In this document: piece after piece, positions 52,354 to 60,393 of the stretch
How the letters are laid out: each line of letters opens with the position of its first letter
Numbering within the stretch: the first letter of the stretch is position 1
Assembly: GCA_046350555.1 (NCBI GenBank)
Contig: JAXMAF010000028.1
Span: 1-64,000, forward strand
Source of the DNA: JAXMAF01 sp046350555
GTDB taxonomy: Bacteria; Planctomycetota; Phycisphaerae; Phycisphaerales; SM1A02
Reading direction: 5' to 3'
DNA length: 64,000 bases
Translations under genes and position numbers: made by a program
Notes under the pieces: generated by a model
Told to the model about the DNA's origin: nothing
Database searches by the model: none
What the model saw: only the letters and a program-made list of their open reading frames with translations

Positions 52354-53642
52354 ATGGAGCATTACGATCGATCGTCCCTCGAGGGTTCCGCGCCGCTGTA
52401 CCTCGACAACAACGCCACCACGCGCCCCGCCGCGGAGGTCGTCGCCGCCGTGGACCAGGCGCTCCTGGAGAACTGGCACAACCCATCGAGCGTCCACCGT
52501 CCCGGTCAGGCGGCGCGGCGGCGCATCGAGCTCGCGCGGGAGAGCGTGTGTCGATTGCTCGGCTGCGCGGAGCGCGAGCTCGTCTTCACCTCCGGCGGCA
52601 CCGAGTCGACCAACCTTGCCATTCGCGGCTCCCTCCATGCCCAACCGGCGCGGCGGGTCATCGCGACGAGTCGCCTCGAGCACAGCGCCGTCCGCGAGCT
52701 CGCCGAGTCGCTTGGCGAGCCGCGGCCGGGCGGTGGCGACGTGCGCGACGCCGAGATCGTGTGGCTGCGGCATCACCCGGGCGGCGTGATCGATCTCGAC
52801 TTCCTGGAATCGCTGCTCCGCGAACGTGCCCGCGAGATCGCCGTCGTCTCGCTGATGTGGGCCAACAACGAGACCGGGCTGATCCAGCCGGTGGAGCACG
52901 TCGGCGCGCTGTGCCGCGCCCATGGCGTGCGCTTCCACACCGACGCGACCCAGGGGATCGGCAAGATGCCATGCGATCTCTCGACGACGCCGATCGACCT
53001 GCTCAGCTTCGCCGCACAAGTTCCACGGCCCGAAGGGCGTCGGCGGACTCTTCATCCGCAAGGGAATCCGCATTTCCCGCGAGATCGTCGGCGGCCCGCA
53101 GGAGCGCGACCGTCGCGGGGGCACGGAGAACGTGCCGGGGATCGTGGGCCTCGGCGTCGCGGCGGACCTCGCCCGCGCGTGGCTCGCGACGGATCGGCGC
53201 GGCGAGGTCGCGCGCCTGCGCGACGCGCTCGAGCGCGGGATCTGCGCCGCGATCCCGGATGCCGTGGTCCACGGCGCCGGCCTGCCTCGGCTCTGGAACA
53301 CGACCAACATCGCCTTCCCGCGCCTCGAGGCCGAGGCGATCCTCCTCCTGCTGAGCGAGCGAGGCGTCTGCGCGAGCGCCGGCGCCGCGTGTTCCTCCGG
53401 CTCTCTCGATCCGTCGCCGGTGCTGCTGGCGATGGGGATCGCGCCCGAGATCGCGCACGGCTCCATCCGCTTCTCGCCTCGCGAGACGACCGCCGACGAG
53501 ATCGCGGACGGCCGAGATCGTCCCCGCCGTGATCAGCCGACTGCGACGCTCGATGGTCGGAAGCCCGCCGGTGCGCCGTAGCGGACTCCACGTGCGCGGG
53601 GTGGTGCGGACATCCGGTCCGCGCGATTCATGTTCCGCGTGA
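52354..53642 (+). CDS. Cysteine desulfurase (NifS/IscS-like), frameshifted
   Basis: Starting at an internal ATG: 'LYLDNNATTRPAAEVVAAVD', 'FTSGGTESTNLAIRGSL', 'SRLEHSAVRELAESLG', 'SLMWANNETGLIQPVEHVG', 'RFHTDATQGIGKMP'. At about 53017 the frame shifts, and the PLP-Lys block 'HKFHGPKGVGGLFIRKGIRI' and the catalytic Cys in 'GVCASAGAACSSGSLDPSP' are found one frame over. A second shift at about 53505 leads into 'EIVPAVISRLRRSMVG' and a stop at 53642. All catalytic parts are present, so this is a NifS-type enzyme that supplies sulfur for Fe-S clusters or thio-modification. The gene is intact only if both shifts are sequence errors. Confidence 0.82.
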
Positions 53643-53696
53643 CCGCGACCACCGCGACCCCACAAGCCTCGCGCACGCGATGTGCTTCGCCGACCG

Positions 53697-54584
53697 CTAC
53701 CCCCACGCCGACAGGAGCAATCCCAGGTCCGCGCCGTCCACCACGCCATCGAGGTTGAGGTCCGCCGCGCAGGCGGCGGTTCCCCATGCCGCGAGGAGCA
53801 CGCCGAGATCGGCGCCATCGACCATTCCGCTGCCGTCGAAGTCCGCCGATGGATCGGCGTCGATCACGAACTCGACGGTGTGAAACTCGCCGGAGCCATT
53901 GCCACAGCTCGAGCCGGCGCCCCAGCCGATGCCGGGAACCTGACTGAGTCCGATGGTGTGCCCGAGGTAGTTGCTGACGACCTCGACGCCATCGATGAAG
54001 AGGTCGGCGCTCCCCGCGCCGGCATCGAAGCGCAGGTCGAACTCGTGGAATCCCGCGGTCCCGCAGTCGAGGCCGTCGCCGGTGGTCGCGGTCGGCCCGC
54101 CGATCACGCACGCCCCGTACGTGGTCATCAGCTTCACGGTCGTCTGTCCAGCGGCGTCGCACGAGAACCACATGTCGTACCGTCGCGAGAGCGTGTTGTA
54201 GCCCACCCAGATGCTCTCCGTGCCCGGGGCGTCGACCACGCGCAGGCACGTGCGCAACGACCACCCCGATGCCGACGCGATCATGTCATGGCAGGGCAGG
54301 AGCGTTCGGCTGTACACCGCCGCCGAATCGCCGCCATTCGATGGATCGTCGATCCGCCACACGCCGATCGGAGGCGACCCGACCACCGCGGGACCGACCG
54401 TCGTGAACGGCCCCGGTCCGCTCAGCATCCAGCCCTCGTCGACCGGGTCCGAGGCCCCGCTGTGGGCGAAGACCGTGACGGCTGCGTGCGCTGCCGTCGT
54501 GCACGCAAGCGCGCACGACATTCCGACGACTCTCGCCGCGCGCCAATGGCGAGGCGATGACGCGCGATTCCAGTTCGTCAACAT
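53697..54584 (-). CDS. Exported LamG-like protein with dockerin-like tail
   Basis: 295 residues. Signal peptide ('VVGMSCALACTTAAHAA', cleavage near residue 33), a concanavalin-like beta-sandwich ('ASGWSLRTCLRVVDAPGTES', 'GFHEFDLRFDAGAGSADLFI', 'FHTVEFVIDADPSADFDG') and a C-terminal dockerin-like pair ('DFDGSGMVDGADLGVLLAAW', 'DLNLDGVVDGADLGLLLSAW'). GGGAG lies 7 nt before ATG 54584. Probably binds carbohydrate at the cell surface; function unknown. Confidence 0.8.
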   Translation of the reverse strand: MLTNWNRASSPRHWRAARVVGMSCALACTTAAHAAVTVFAHSGASDPVDEGWMLSGPGPFTTVGPAVVGSPPIGVWRIDDPSNGGDSAAVYSRTLLPCHDMIASASGWSLRTCLRVVDAPGTESIWVGYNTLSRRYDMWFSCDAAGQTTVKLMTTYGACVIGGPTATTGDGLDCGTAGFHEFDLRFDAGAGSADLFIDGVEVVSNYLGHTIGLSQVPGIGWGAGSSCGNGSGEFHTVEFVIDADPSADFDGSGMVDGADLGVLLAAWGTAACAADLNLDGVVDGADLGLLLSAWG

Positions 54585-54889
54585 GCTCGGTCTCCCGTGT
54601 CGTGCGAGGAACTTCGCGCGAAGCGTACGCGCCGCGCGGGCGGCGTCTGATCCGCAGCGTGCCGATGGCGTGCGGATGCTGGCCGTCGTCACCAGCGGTG
54701 AGTCGCGCGGCGACGTCCTTCGTGTGGTCGCCACGCGAGGCCTCTATGCCTTCATGCCTCCATGCCTCCATGCCGCCATGCCGCCATGGCTTCATGCCCT
54801 CATGACGAACGCCATGGCCGACTTGCCCGCGTCGTTGCCGTCGGTATACTCGTTCCTTCGCCGTCGGCCTTCGGCCAGGCGACTCTGCC
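54585..54889. other. Intergenic region with octamer repeats and tRNA-Gly promoter
   Basis: About 305 bp. A tract at 54755-54808 contains tandem ATGCCTCC/ATGCCGCC octamers. TTGCCC (54823-54828), 16 bp, TATACT (54845-54850) forms a convincing promoter ending 40 bp before tRNA-Gly. No gene seen. Confidence 0.65.
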
Positions 54890-54961
54890 GCGGGTGTAGC
54901 TCAGTGGTAGAGCGTCACGTTGCCAACGTGAATGTCGAGGGTTCAAGTCCCTTCACCCGCT
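54890..54961 (+). tRNA. tRNA-Gly (GCC)
   Basis: 72 nt. Acceptor GCGGGTG/CACCCGC, D-arm GCTCAGTGGTAGAGC, anticodon stem TCACG/CGTGA with loop TTGCCAA giving anticodon GCC, T-arm GAGGGTTCAAGTCCCTT. No CCA encoded. Confidence 0.95.
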
Positions 54962-55217
54962 TGCTTCGCGAAGAAAGCCCGCCCACAGAGGCGGGCTTTT
55001 TCGCTGCGCCAGCGGGTGAGCGTCTCGGCTGCGCCGATCCGCGTGCCGCGGCGCGGCACAGGGCCTTGCGCTGGCGCGTCGAGTCCCTTCACCCGCTTGC
55101 TCCGCGAAGAAGGCCTGCCCACGGAGGCGGGCTTTTTCGCTGCGTCACGGGGTGAGCGTCTCGGCTGCGCCGATCCGCGTGCCGCGGCGCGGCACAGGGC
55201 CTTGCGCTGGCGCGGTG
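54946..55217. repeat. 136-bp tandem duplication including the tRNA-Gly 3' end
   Basis: Units start at 54946 and 55082. Each runs from AGTCCCTTCACCCGCTTGCT through a hairpin and CTCGGCTGCGCCGATCCGCG to CTTGCGCTGGCGCG. Copies differ at about ten positions, several in the hairpin stem of the second. Confidence 0.92.
54974..55001 (+). terminator. Rho-independent terminator of tRNA-Gly
   Basis: Perfect 8-bp stem AGCCCGCC/GGCGGGCT, 6-nt loop CACAGA, then TTTTTCG. The duplicate at 55111-55136 has stem mismatches and is probably weaker. Confidence 0.88.
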
Positions 55218-55352
55218 ACCGGCGGCGACGTCGGTGCACTGCTTGCCGGTTGGGGACCCTGTCCGGCGCAGCAGGCGTGCGTGGGCGACATCAACCGCGA
55301 CGGCGTCGTCGATGGAGTGGACCTGGGGTTGTTGCTTGGCGCGTGGCAGTAG
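55215..55352 (+). pseudogene. Dockerin-like remnant
   Basis: 'GGDVGALLAGWGPC' followed by 'GDINRDGVVDGVDLGLLLGA' and a stop reads as the last 45 residues of a dockerin-tailed protein. It is joined to the end of the 136-bp duplication with no upstream gene, so only the 3' end has survived. Confidence 0.7.
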
Positions 55353-55374
55353 GGGGGATCGAGCGCCCGTCGTC

Positions 55375-55688
55375 ATACGCGTCCCATTTGACTCTCGCAC
55401 CCCACCCAACCCAATCCCGCCGTTAGGCGCCGCTGTGGGCAAGGGGTCGAACGCATGGGCGTCGACTGGAATCCGTAAGAGACGCGTCCCGGTTGATTCT
55501 TGCACCCCACCCAACCCAATCCCGCCGTGAGGCGCCGCTGTGGGCAAGGAGTCCAACGCATGGGGGTCGACTGGAATCCGCAAAGGACGCGTCCCATTTG
55601 ACTCTCGCACCCCACCCAATCCAATTCCGCCATGAGGCGCCGCGGTTGGCAAGCGGTCGAACGCATCGAGGTCGACTGGACTCCGTAT
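55375..55688 (+). repeat. Three head-to-tail copies of the dispersed repeat
   Basis: Copies at 55375-55478, 55480-55583 and 55584-55688, each ~104 bp, directly joined with no spacer. The last ends CCGTATAGC and is followed by an ATG (55692). Differences among copies are few, implying recent amplification. Confidence 0.93.
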
Positions 55689-55763
55689 AGCATGCCTCGC
55701 CGTGGCTCCGTTCACGGAGGTGCGGTGCCACGAGACCGTCTCGGGCCGCACGGAGCGCCGCGC

Positions 55764-58700
55764 ATGTCCAGCGACGAACCAGCCGCACCGCACAAGTACG
55801 ACGGTGTCATGGTCTCCAGCACGTTCAGGGACCTTCGAGGGCACCGTGAAACGCTGCGCGACGCGCTTCATGCGGAGGATCTCTTCGCCGTCTGGATGGA
55901 GAGCCACGTCCCCGGTCCGGGCGAGACGGTCATCTCGTCGTCGCTGGAGATGGTCCGACGGTCGCGCGCCTTTATCGCGCTCATCAGCCATCGGTGCGGC
56001 GACATCCCCGAATCCGCGGAGCACAATCCCCTCGGCCACTCGATCACGCGCCTCGAGTTCGAGGAGGCACAACGGCTCAAGCTGCCAACGCTGGTCTTCG
56101 TGATGGGGGAGATGCATCCGGGCACGAAGGCCGATTTCGAGCACGACGCGACGAAGGTCGTCAAGCTCGAGGAATTCCGCGAGCGGGCCAGGTCGGCCCT
56201 GCTCTGCATCACCTTCGACAGCATCGAGGACTTCGCCCTCAAGTCGGCGCAGGCCGTCGCCAAGCTCCGCCGCTGCATCGAGGCGCAGGATCGGCAACTC
56301 GGCGCCGCGCCGAAGGAGGGCAATCCTCGACATGGCGAGACGAGCCGTTCGACGGCGCATCCGCGGATGCCGAGTCCACCGCAGTTCCACGCCGAGCCAC
56401 CCTACATCGGCTCCCACGACTTCGTCGGCCGCAAGGGCGAGCTGGAGACCATCGATGAGTGGGCGGACGCCGCCGATCCGCATCCCGTGCTTCTCTTCGA
56501 GGCCATCGGCGGCGCCGGCAAGAGCATGCTGACGTGGCACTGGGTCCAGTCCCACACCGATCGCGCGGAATCGACGGGCGCGCCGGTGCGCACGGGCGGT
56601 GCGCTCGTGGAGGATCTGGTGCGACGGGCCGTCGTGCGCATCAAGGGCGTGGCGGCATGGAAGCGAGCTCGCCAGCACGCCGATCCGGCCCGACCAGCGG
56701 GCACCAGGTCGCGCACCGACTGGGCGGGTCGCTTCTGGTATTCCTTCTACGAGCGCGGCGCGATCATGGAGGACTTCGTCCGCCGCGCCGTCGCATACAT
56801 CACCGATCGTCCGGTCGAGGAACTCCTCAAGCGGCGCATGGCCGACCTTGCCGACGAGTTCCTCGGACACGTGAAGGCCAGGCCGTACCTCTTCATCCTC
56901 GACGGATTGGAGCGGGTGCTCGTCGCGTACCACCGCATCGACGCGGCGCAGGTCGCCGACGACGCGGTGGAGAGCGTCACGGACCAGGTCTCCGACGGCG
57001 ATCCCTGTTCGGCGATCCGGCCGCAGGACGATGGCTTCCTGCGCGCCCTCGCCGCGCCGGGGCCGTCGAAGTTCCTCATCAGCACCCGGCTCACCCCGAA
57101 GGCGCTGCTGAACCCTTCGCACATGCCGCTGCCGGGAGTCCGGCGCATCGCGCTCGAAGGGCTGAGGCCGTCCGACGCGGAGGCGCTTCTCCGCTCACAA
57201 GGGATCACCGGCAGCTCCGCGGCCATCCAGGCGTATCTCAAGACCAATTGCGATTGTCATCCGCTGGTCACGGGGTCGTTGGCGGGCCTCATCAACGACT
57301 ACCTGCCTGCCCGCGGAAACTTCGATCGATGGGTGGCCGATGTTGGTCCGTCGGGGGGCGCTCGGCTCGATCTCGCCGCGCTCGACCTGAAGCAGCGCAA
57401 GAACCACATCCTCCTGGCGGCGATCGCCGCGGCGCCCGAGCCGGGCCGGCAGCTCCTTTCGACCCTTGCGCTGCTCGCGGAGGCCGCGGACTACGAGACG
57501 CTCGAGGCGCTCAATCCACACCTGCCACCGGAGCCACCCGATGTCGCGGAGGCCACGGTGAATCTGGGCTCCGGGTTGCTGGGTGCGTTCGTGGACCTCG
57601 ACGTCGAGTCGATCGACCGCGGCACTGGCTTGCTTGAGTCGATCGACGTCGGCACGGGCCTGCTTGAGTCGACCGATCATGGCACTGGGCTCTTCGAGTC
57701 GACCGACGCTGGCACTGGCCTGCTCGATCTGACGGCCGACCTCGAGCCACCCACGATCCAGGAACGGCACCGGGCGTACGAGGAGGCGCTGAACGCGCGC
57801 CGCGCCTCCAAGGAATACCGGGAGGCCGCGGCGAAGCTCGCGGGCACCGTGACGGACCTCGAGCGTCGCGGGCTGCTCCTGTACGACCATGGCCGCCAGC
57901 GATACGACCTGCACCCGGTGGTGCGCGGCGTCGCAGCGCGCGGCCTCGAGTCGACGCAACTTGAGTTGTACGGCCAGCGCGTGGTCGACCACTTCTCGCA
58001 TCGGCCACATCGGTCGTACGAGGATGCGGAGACGCTCGAGGATGTGGCCGCGGGCATGCAGGTCGTGCGGACGCTGATGCGGATGGGCAGGAAGCAGGCG
58101 GCGGCGGATACCTACATGGAAGGCCTCGGAAAGGCGCTCCGACACAACCTCGAAGCGCATTCGGAGGTCCAGTCGCTCGTGCGTCCGTTCTTCGAGGATT
58201 CGTGGAGCACGCCTCCGGCCGATGTCGACGAGCGCACGGCGTCGTCGCTGATCACCGATGCGGCACGCGCGCTGGGAGCCCAGGGAAAGGCCGACGAAAG
58301 CTGGGCGGCGTACTCCGCGGCGCTGCTCCTTGACGTGCGACGAGAGAATGCCCCGGATGTGCGAGTCGACCTCACCGATCTCGCCCTCGCGCTCTTTGCA
58401 AGGCACCGGCTCGCGCGCGCCGACCGATGCCTGTCGCTCGCGGCGGACCTTGCATCGATCATGGGCGGCGAGCACGCCTTGCATACGGCCAGGTTCGGAC
58501 AACTCCTCCGGCTCTTCGGGTGGGGCGGTCTGGAGGCGGCGCAGCAGGAATGCAATGTTTCGGAACAGTCGAGGACCAACGTCTGGATCCGCCTCCACCG
58601 TGGCGATCTCCAGGAGGAGCACTTGGCGGAGGCCGAAGCGCTGGCCGCCCGGACGAGGGACCGTCGCAGCATCCGCGAACTCCACCGATGGCGCGGCGAG

Positions 58701-59186
58701 TGGCTCGCCGGGCAAGGTCGCTGGGAATCGGCGACGAGTTGCCTGGCCGAGGCCGTTCGCATGGCCCGCGAGAGAGGTCTTGCCGATCGATACTCCGAGT
58801 CTCTGCTGGCACTCGCCCGGTTCAGGACCGGCGCCATCGACGCCGAGGAAGCTCGGCACGAGGCCGCGCGGCTCGAGTCGGGTGGCTCCCACCGCTGGCT
58901 TGTCGAGCTTTGGCTTGCCCTCGGCGAGCGCGAGCTCGCGGAACATCAAGCCCTCCAATATCACCGTTGGGCGTGGGGCGACGGAGAGCCGTATGTGAGC
59001 CGAATCCACCTGAAGCGCGCCGTGGAGCTGCTCACGCAACTGGGCGTCGCCGTTCCCGAGCTGCCGTCGTACGACCCGACCAAGGACTCGCCGTTCGAAT
59101 GGGAGGCCGAGTTGAGAGCCTTCATCGAGCGATTGGCACGCGTGCAAGTCGACTCTCGCGCCTCACCCAACCCAAGTCCGTCGTGA
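55764..59186 (+). CDS. DUF4062-STAND NTPase with C-terminal helical repeats (candidate defence protein)
   Basis: 1,140 residues. N-terminal DUF4062 (~12-110: 'YDGVMVSSTFRDLRGHRETL', 'SRAFIALISHRCGD'). The STAND/NACHT-like NTPase starts with 'FVGRKGELETIDEWA', Walker A 'AIGGAGKSM' (~250), Walker B 'YLFILDGLERV' (~380) and sensor 'KFLISTR' (~441). A 10-residue unit E-S-x-D-x-G-T-G-L-L is repeated four times at ~615-654. The last ~450 residues are TPR-like helices. Such proteins use the repeats to sense a trigger and the N-domain as effector or adaptor. Start chosen at 55764 with CGGAG upstream; ATG 55692 is also in frame. Its last ~12 residues and stop come from the dispersed repeat. Confidence 0.85.
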   Translation: MSSDEPAAPHKYDGVMVSSTFRDLRGHRETLRDALHAEDLFAVWMESHVPGPGETVISSSLEMVRRSRAFIALISHRCGDIPESAEHNPLGHSITRLEFEEAQRLKLPTLVFVMGEMHPGTKADFEHDATKVVKLEEFRERARSALLCITFDSIEDFALKSAQAVAKLRRCIEAQDRQLGAAPKEGNPRHGETSRSTAHPRMPSPPQFHAEPPYIGSHDFVGRKGELETIDEWADAADPHPVLLFEAIGGAGKSMLTWHWVQSHTDRAESTGAPVRTGGALVEDLVRRAVVRIKGVAAWKRARQHADPARPAGTRSRTDWAGRFWYSFYERGAIMEDFVRRAVAYITDRPVEELLKRRMADLADEFLGHVKARPYLFILDGLERVLVAYHRIDAAQVADDAVESVTDQVSDGDPCSAIRPQDDGFLRALAAPGPSKFLISTRLTPKALLNPSHMPLPGVRRIALEGLRPSDAEALLRSQGITGSSAAIQAYLKTNCDCHPLVTGSLAGLINDYLPARGNFDRWVADVGPSGGARLDLAALDLKQRKNHILLAAIAAAPEPGRQLLSTLALLAEAADYETLEALNPHLPPEPPDVAEATVNLGSGLLGAFVDLDVESIDRGTGLLESIDVGTGLLESTDHGTGLFESTDAGTGLLDLTADLEPPTIQERHRAYEEALNARRASKEYREAAAKLAGTVTDLERRGLLLYDHGRQRYDLHPVVRGVAARGLESTQLELYGQRVVDHFSHRPHRSYEDAETLEDVAAGMQVVRTLMRMGRKQAAADTYMEGLGKALRHNLEAHSEVQSLVRPFFEDSWSTPPADVDERTASSLITDAARALGAQGKADESWAAYSAALLLDVRRENAPDVRVDLTDLALALFARHRLARADRCLSLAADLASIMGGEHALHTARFGQLLRLFGWGGLEAAQQECNVSEQSRTNVWIRLHRGDLQEEHLAEAEALAARTRDRRSIRELHRWRGEWLAGQGRWESATSCLAEAVRMARERGLADRYSESLLALARFRTGAIDAEEARHEAARLESGGSHRWLVELWLALGERELAEHQALQYHRWAWGDGEPYVSRIHLKRAVELLTQLGVAVPELPSYDPTKDSPFEWEAELRAFIERLARVQVDSRASPNPSPS
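57606..57725. repeat. 30-bp tandem repeat in the STAND gene
   Basis: Four copies of a 30-bp unit (GAGTCGACCGAC...GGCACTGGCCTGCTT) encode E-S-T/I-D-x-G-T-G-L-L between the NTPase and helical repeats. Confidence 0.88.
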
Positions 59187-59240
59187 GCCGCCGCTGTGGG
59201 CAGGAGGTCGAACGCATGGAGGTCGACTGGAATCCGTATA
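59137..59240 (+). repeat. Dispersed repeat, copy 8 (forward), overlapping a coding end
   Basis: Forward copy from CACGCGTGCAAGTCGACTC to GGAATCCGTAT. It supplies the last codons and the stop (59184-59186) of the STAND gene. Its right end is completed to a perfect TATAAT. Confidence 0.92.
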
Positions 59241-59242
59241 AT
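59237..59242 (+). promoter_or_regulatory. Perfect -10 hexamer at the end of a repeat copy
   Basis: TATAAT formed by the repeat end (CCGTAT) plus the next bases (AAT), upstream of the protease gene. The -35 position falls inside the repeat (GCATGG) and is poor. Confidence 0.5.
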
Positions 59243-59351
59243 TACATTAGCCTCCGATTGCTGCCGCTTGGGCATTCAGCCAGTCAAGCTGAATGCCATT
59301 GAGCTGTCTACGGTTCTGCGTCCTTCCGGAAGTCTTCAACAGGACATCACT

Positions 59352-60230
59352 TTGCGCAACGATGAACTACACGCCCGCTTCCCGGGCCTGATGGAGCAAC
59401 TCCTCAAGCACGCCGTGGCGATCGAATGGCTGGACTCGAATCCAGACGGATCCGATCAGCAACTCTTCACGTGCAGCGCGTTCGTGGTGTCTGTCCGTGG
59501 AATGTGGTTCTTGGTCACAGCCGGTCACGTGCTCGATGGTCGGGCCAGTCGTATCGCCGCCGGTCGTCGGATCGCTAGCACACTGCTGTTCGATGCGTGC
59601 GCCGGCAACAGCTTCCCAGGCATTCTGATCGACCTTGAAGGATGCCCGGCTCTTCGGCACGACAACAACCACGGGTGGGATTACGGCATCGTGCTACTGC
59701 GCCCGTACTACGCGCAGCTTCTTGCCGCCGGCGGCATCAAGCCCGTGAGCGAACGGGCTTGGAGCAACCAGCCGTCCGACGTGTTTGCTCGCGTCATGCT
59801 GGGTGTTCCCGGCGAGCTTCGACGTCCCGTGATCGTGAAGCAAGGGAGCCAGACGAAGGCGCAGTCAAGTTCCGCTTGGGTGCTATTCGGCTTGCAGCCG
59901 GCAAGGCACATCCCTGAGTGCTTCGGCGAGGACCGCGACATCAGAATCTATGGCGTGGTCGCTCCCGGCGAGGTTGTGGAAGATGGCGTCGGCACCCCGA
60001 TCACCGACATCCGAGGCACAAGCGGAGGGCCGATCTTCGATCTCCACCGCGACGCGGAGGGGAGAGCCGTCTACTCGCTGGTCGGTGTGCAATCGAGCTG
60101 GCACAAGCCAACCGGAACGATCTCGGGAACTCCACTTTGGCCCGTGCTCACGTCGTTCGCCGAGGGCCTCGACGCAGGGTTGCGGGACAGACATCAGATG
60201 GGCGAGGCACCCCAGGCGGCGAATCCGTAA
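59352..60230 (+). CDS. Trypsin-like serine protease beside the STAND gene
   Basis: About 292 residues. Catalytic triad of the chymotrypsin fold is visible: His in 'WFLVTAGHVLDG', Asp in 'NNHGWDYGIVLLRP', Ser in 'DIRGTSGGPIFD'. No signal peptide, so it is probably cytoplasmic. The start is uncertain: TTG 59352 has AGGA 7 nt upstream, ATG 59391 is the first clear ATG, and the frame stays open back into the repeat. Base composition is visibly lower in GC than its neighbours, suggesting transfer. The gene follows the STAND gene on the same strand with only the repeat between them; proteases are known partners or effectors of NLR-like systems. Confidence 0.78.
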   Translation: MRNDELHARFPGLMEQLLKHAVAIEWLDSNPDGSDQQLFTCSAFVVSVRGMWFLVTAGHVLDGRASRIAAGRRIASTLLFDACAGNSFPGILIDLEGCPALRHDNNHGWDYGIVLLRPYYAQLLAAGGIKPVSERAWSNQPSDVFARVMLGVPGELRRPVIVKQGSQTKAQSSSAWVLFGLQPARHIPECFGEDRDIRIYGVVAPGEVVEDGVGTPITDIRGTSGGPIFDLHRDAEGRAVYSLVGVQSSWHKPTGTISGTPLWPVLTSFAEGLDAGLRDRHQMGEAPQAANP

Positions 60231-60330
60231 CACCAACCACGCGGAACGTGGGCACGCACATCCATCGCACGCTTCGACGTCGGCCGCTCGAGGGTACTTC
60301 GCGTGTCTCTGCCGCTCGATGCCACGCTCG

Positions 60331-60352
60331 CAGGTCGACTGGAATCCATCTC
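60331..60352 (+). repeat. Dispersed repeat, right-end fragment
   Basis: GGTCGACTGGAATCC with little else conserved, in the ~160-bp gap after the protease gene. Confidence 0.5.
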
Positions 60353-60393
60353 ACTCGACCGGCGACATGCGCGATCCCGTCACAAGACGCACA

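Noticed and set aside
55375..55688. CRISPR array
   Set aside because: Repeats are 104 bp, directly adjoining, with no spacers and no cas genes.
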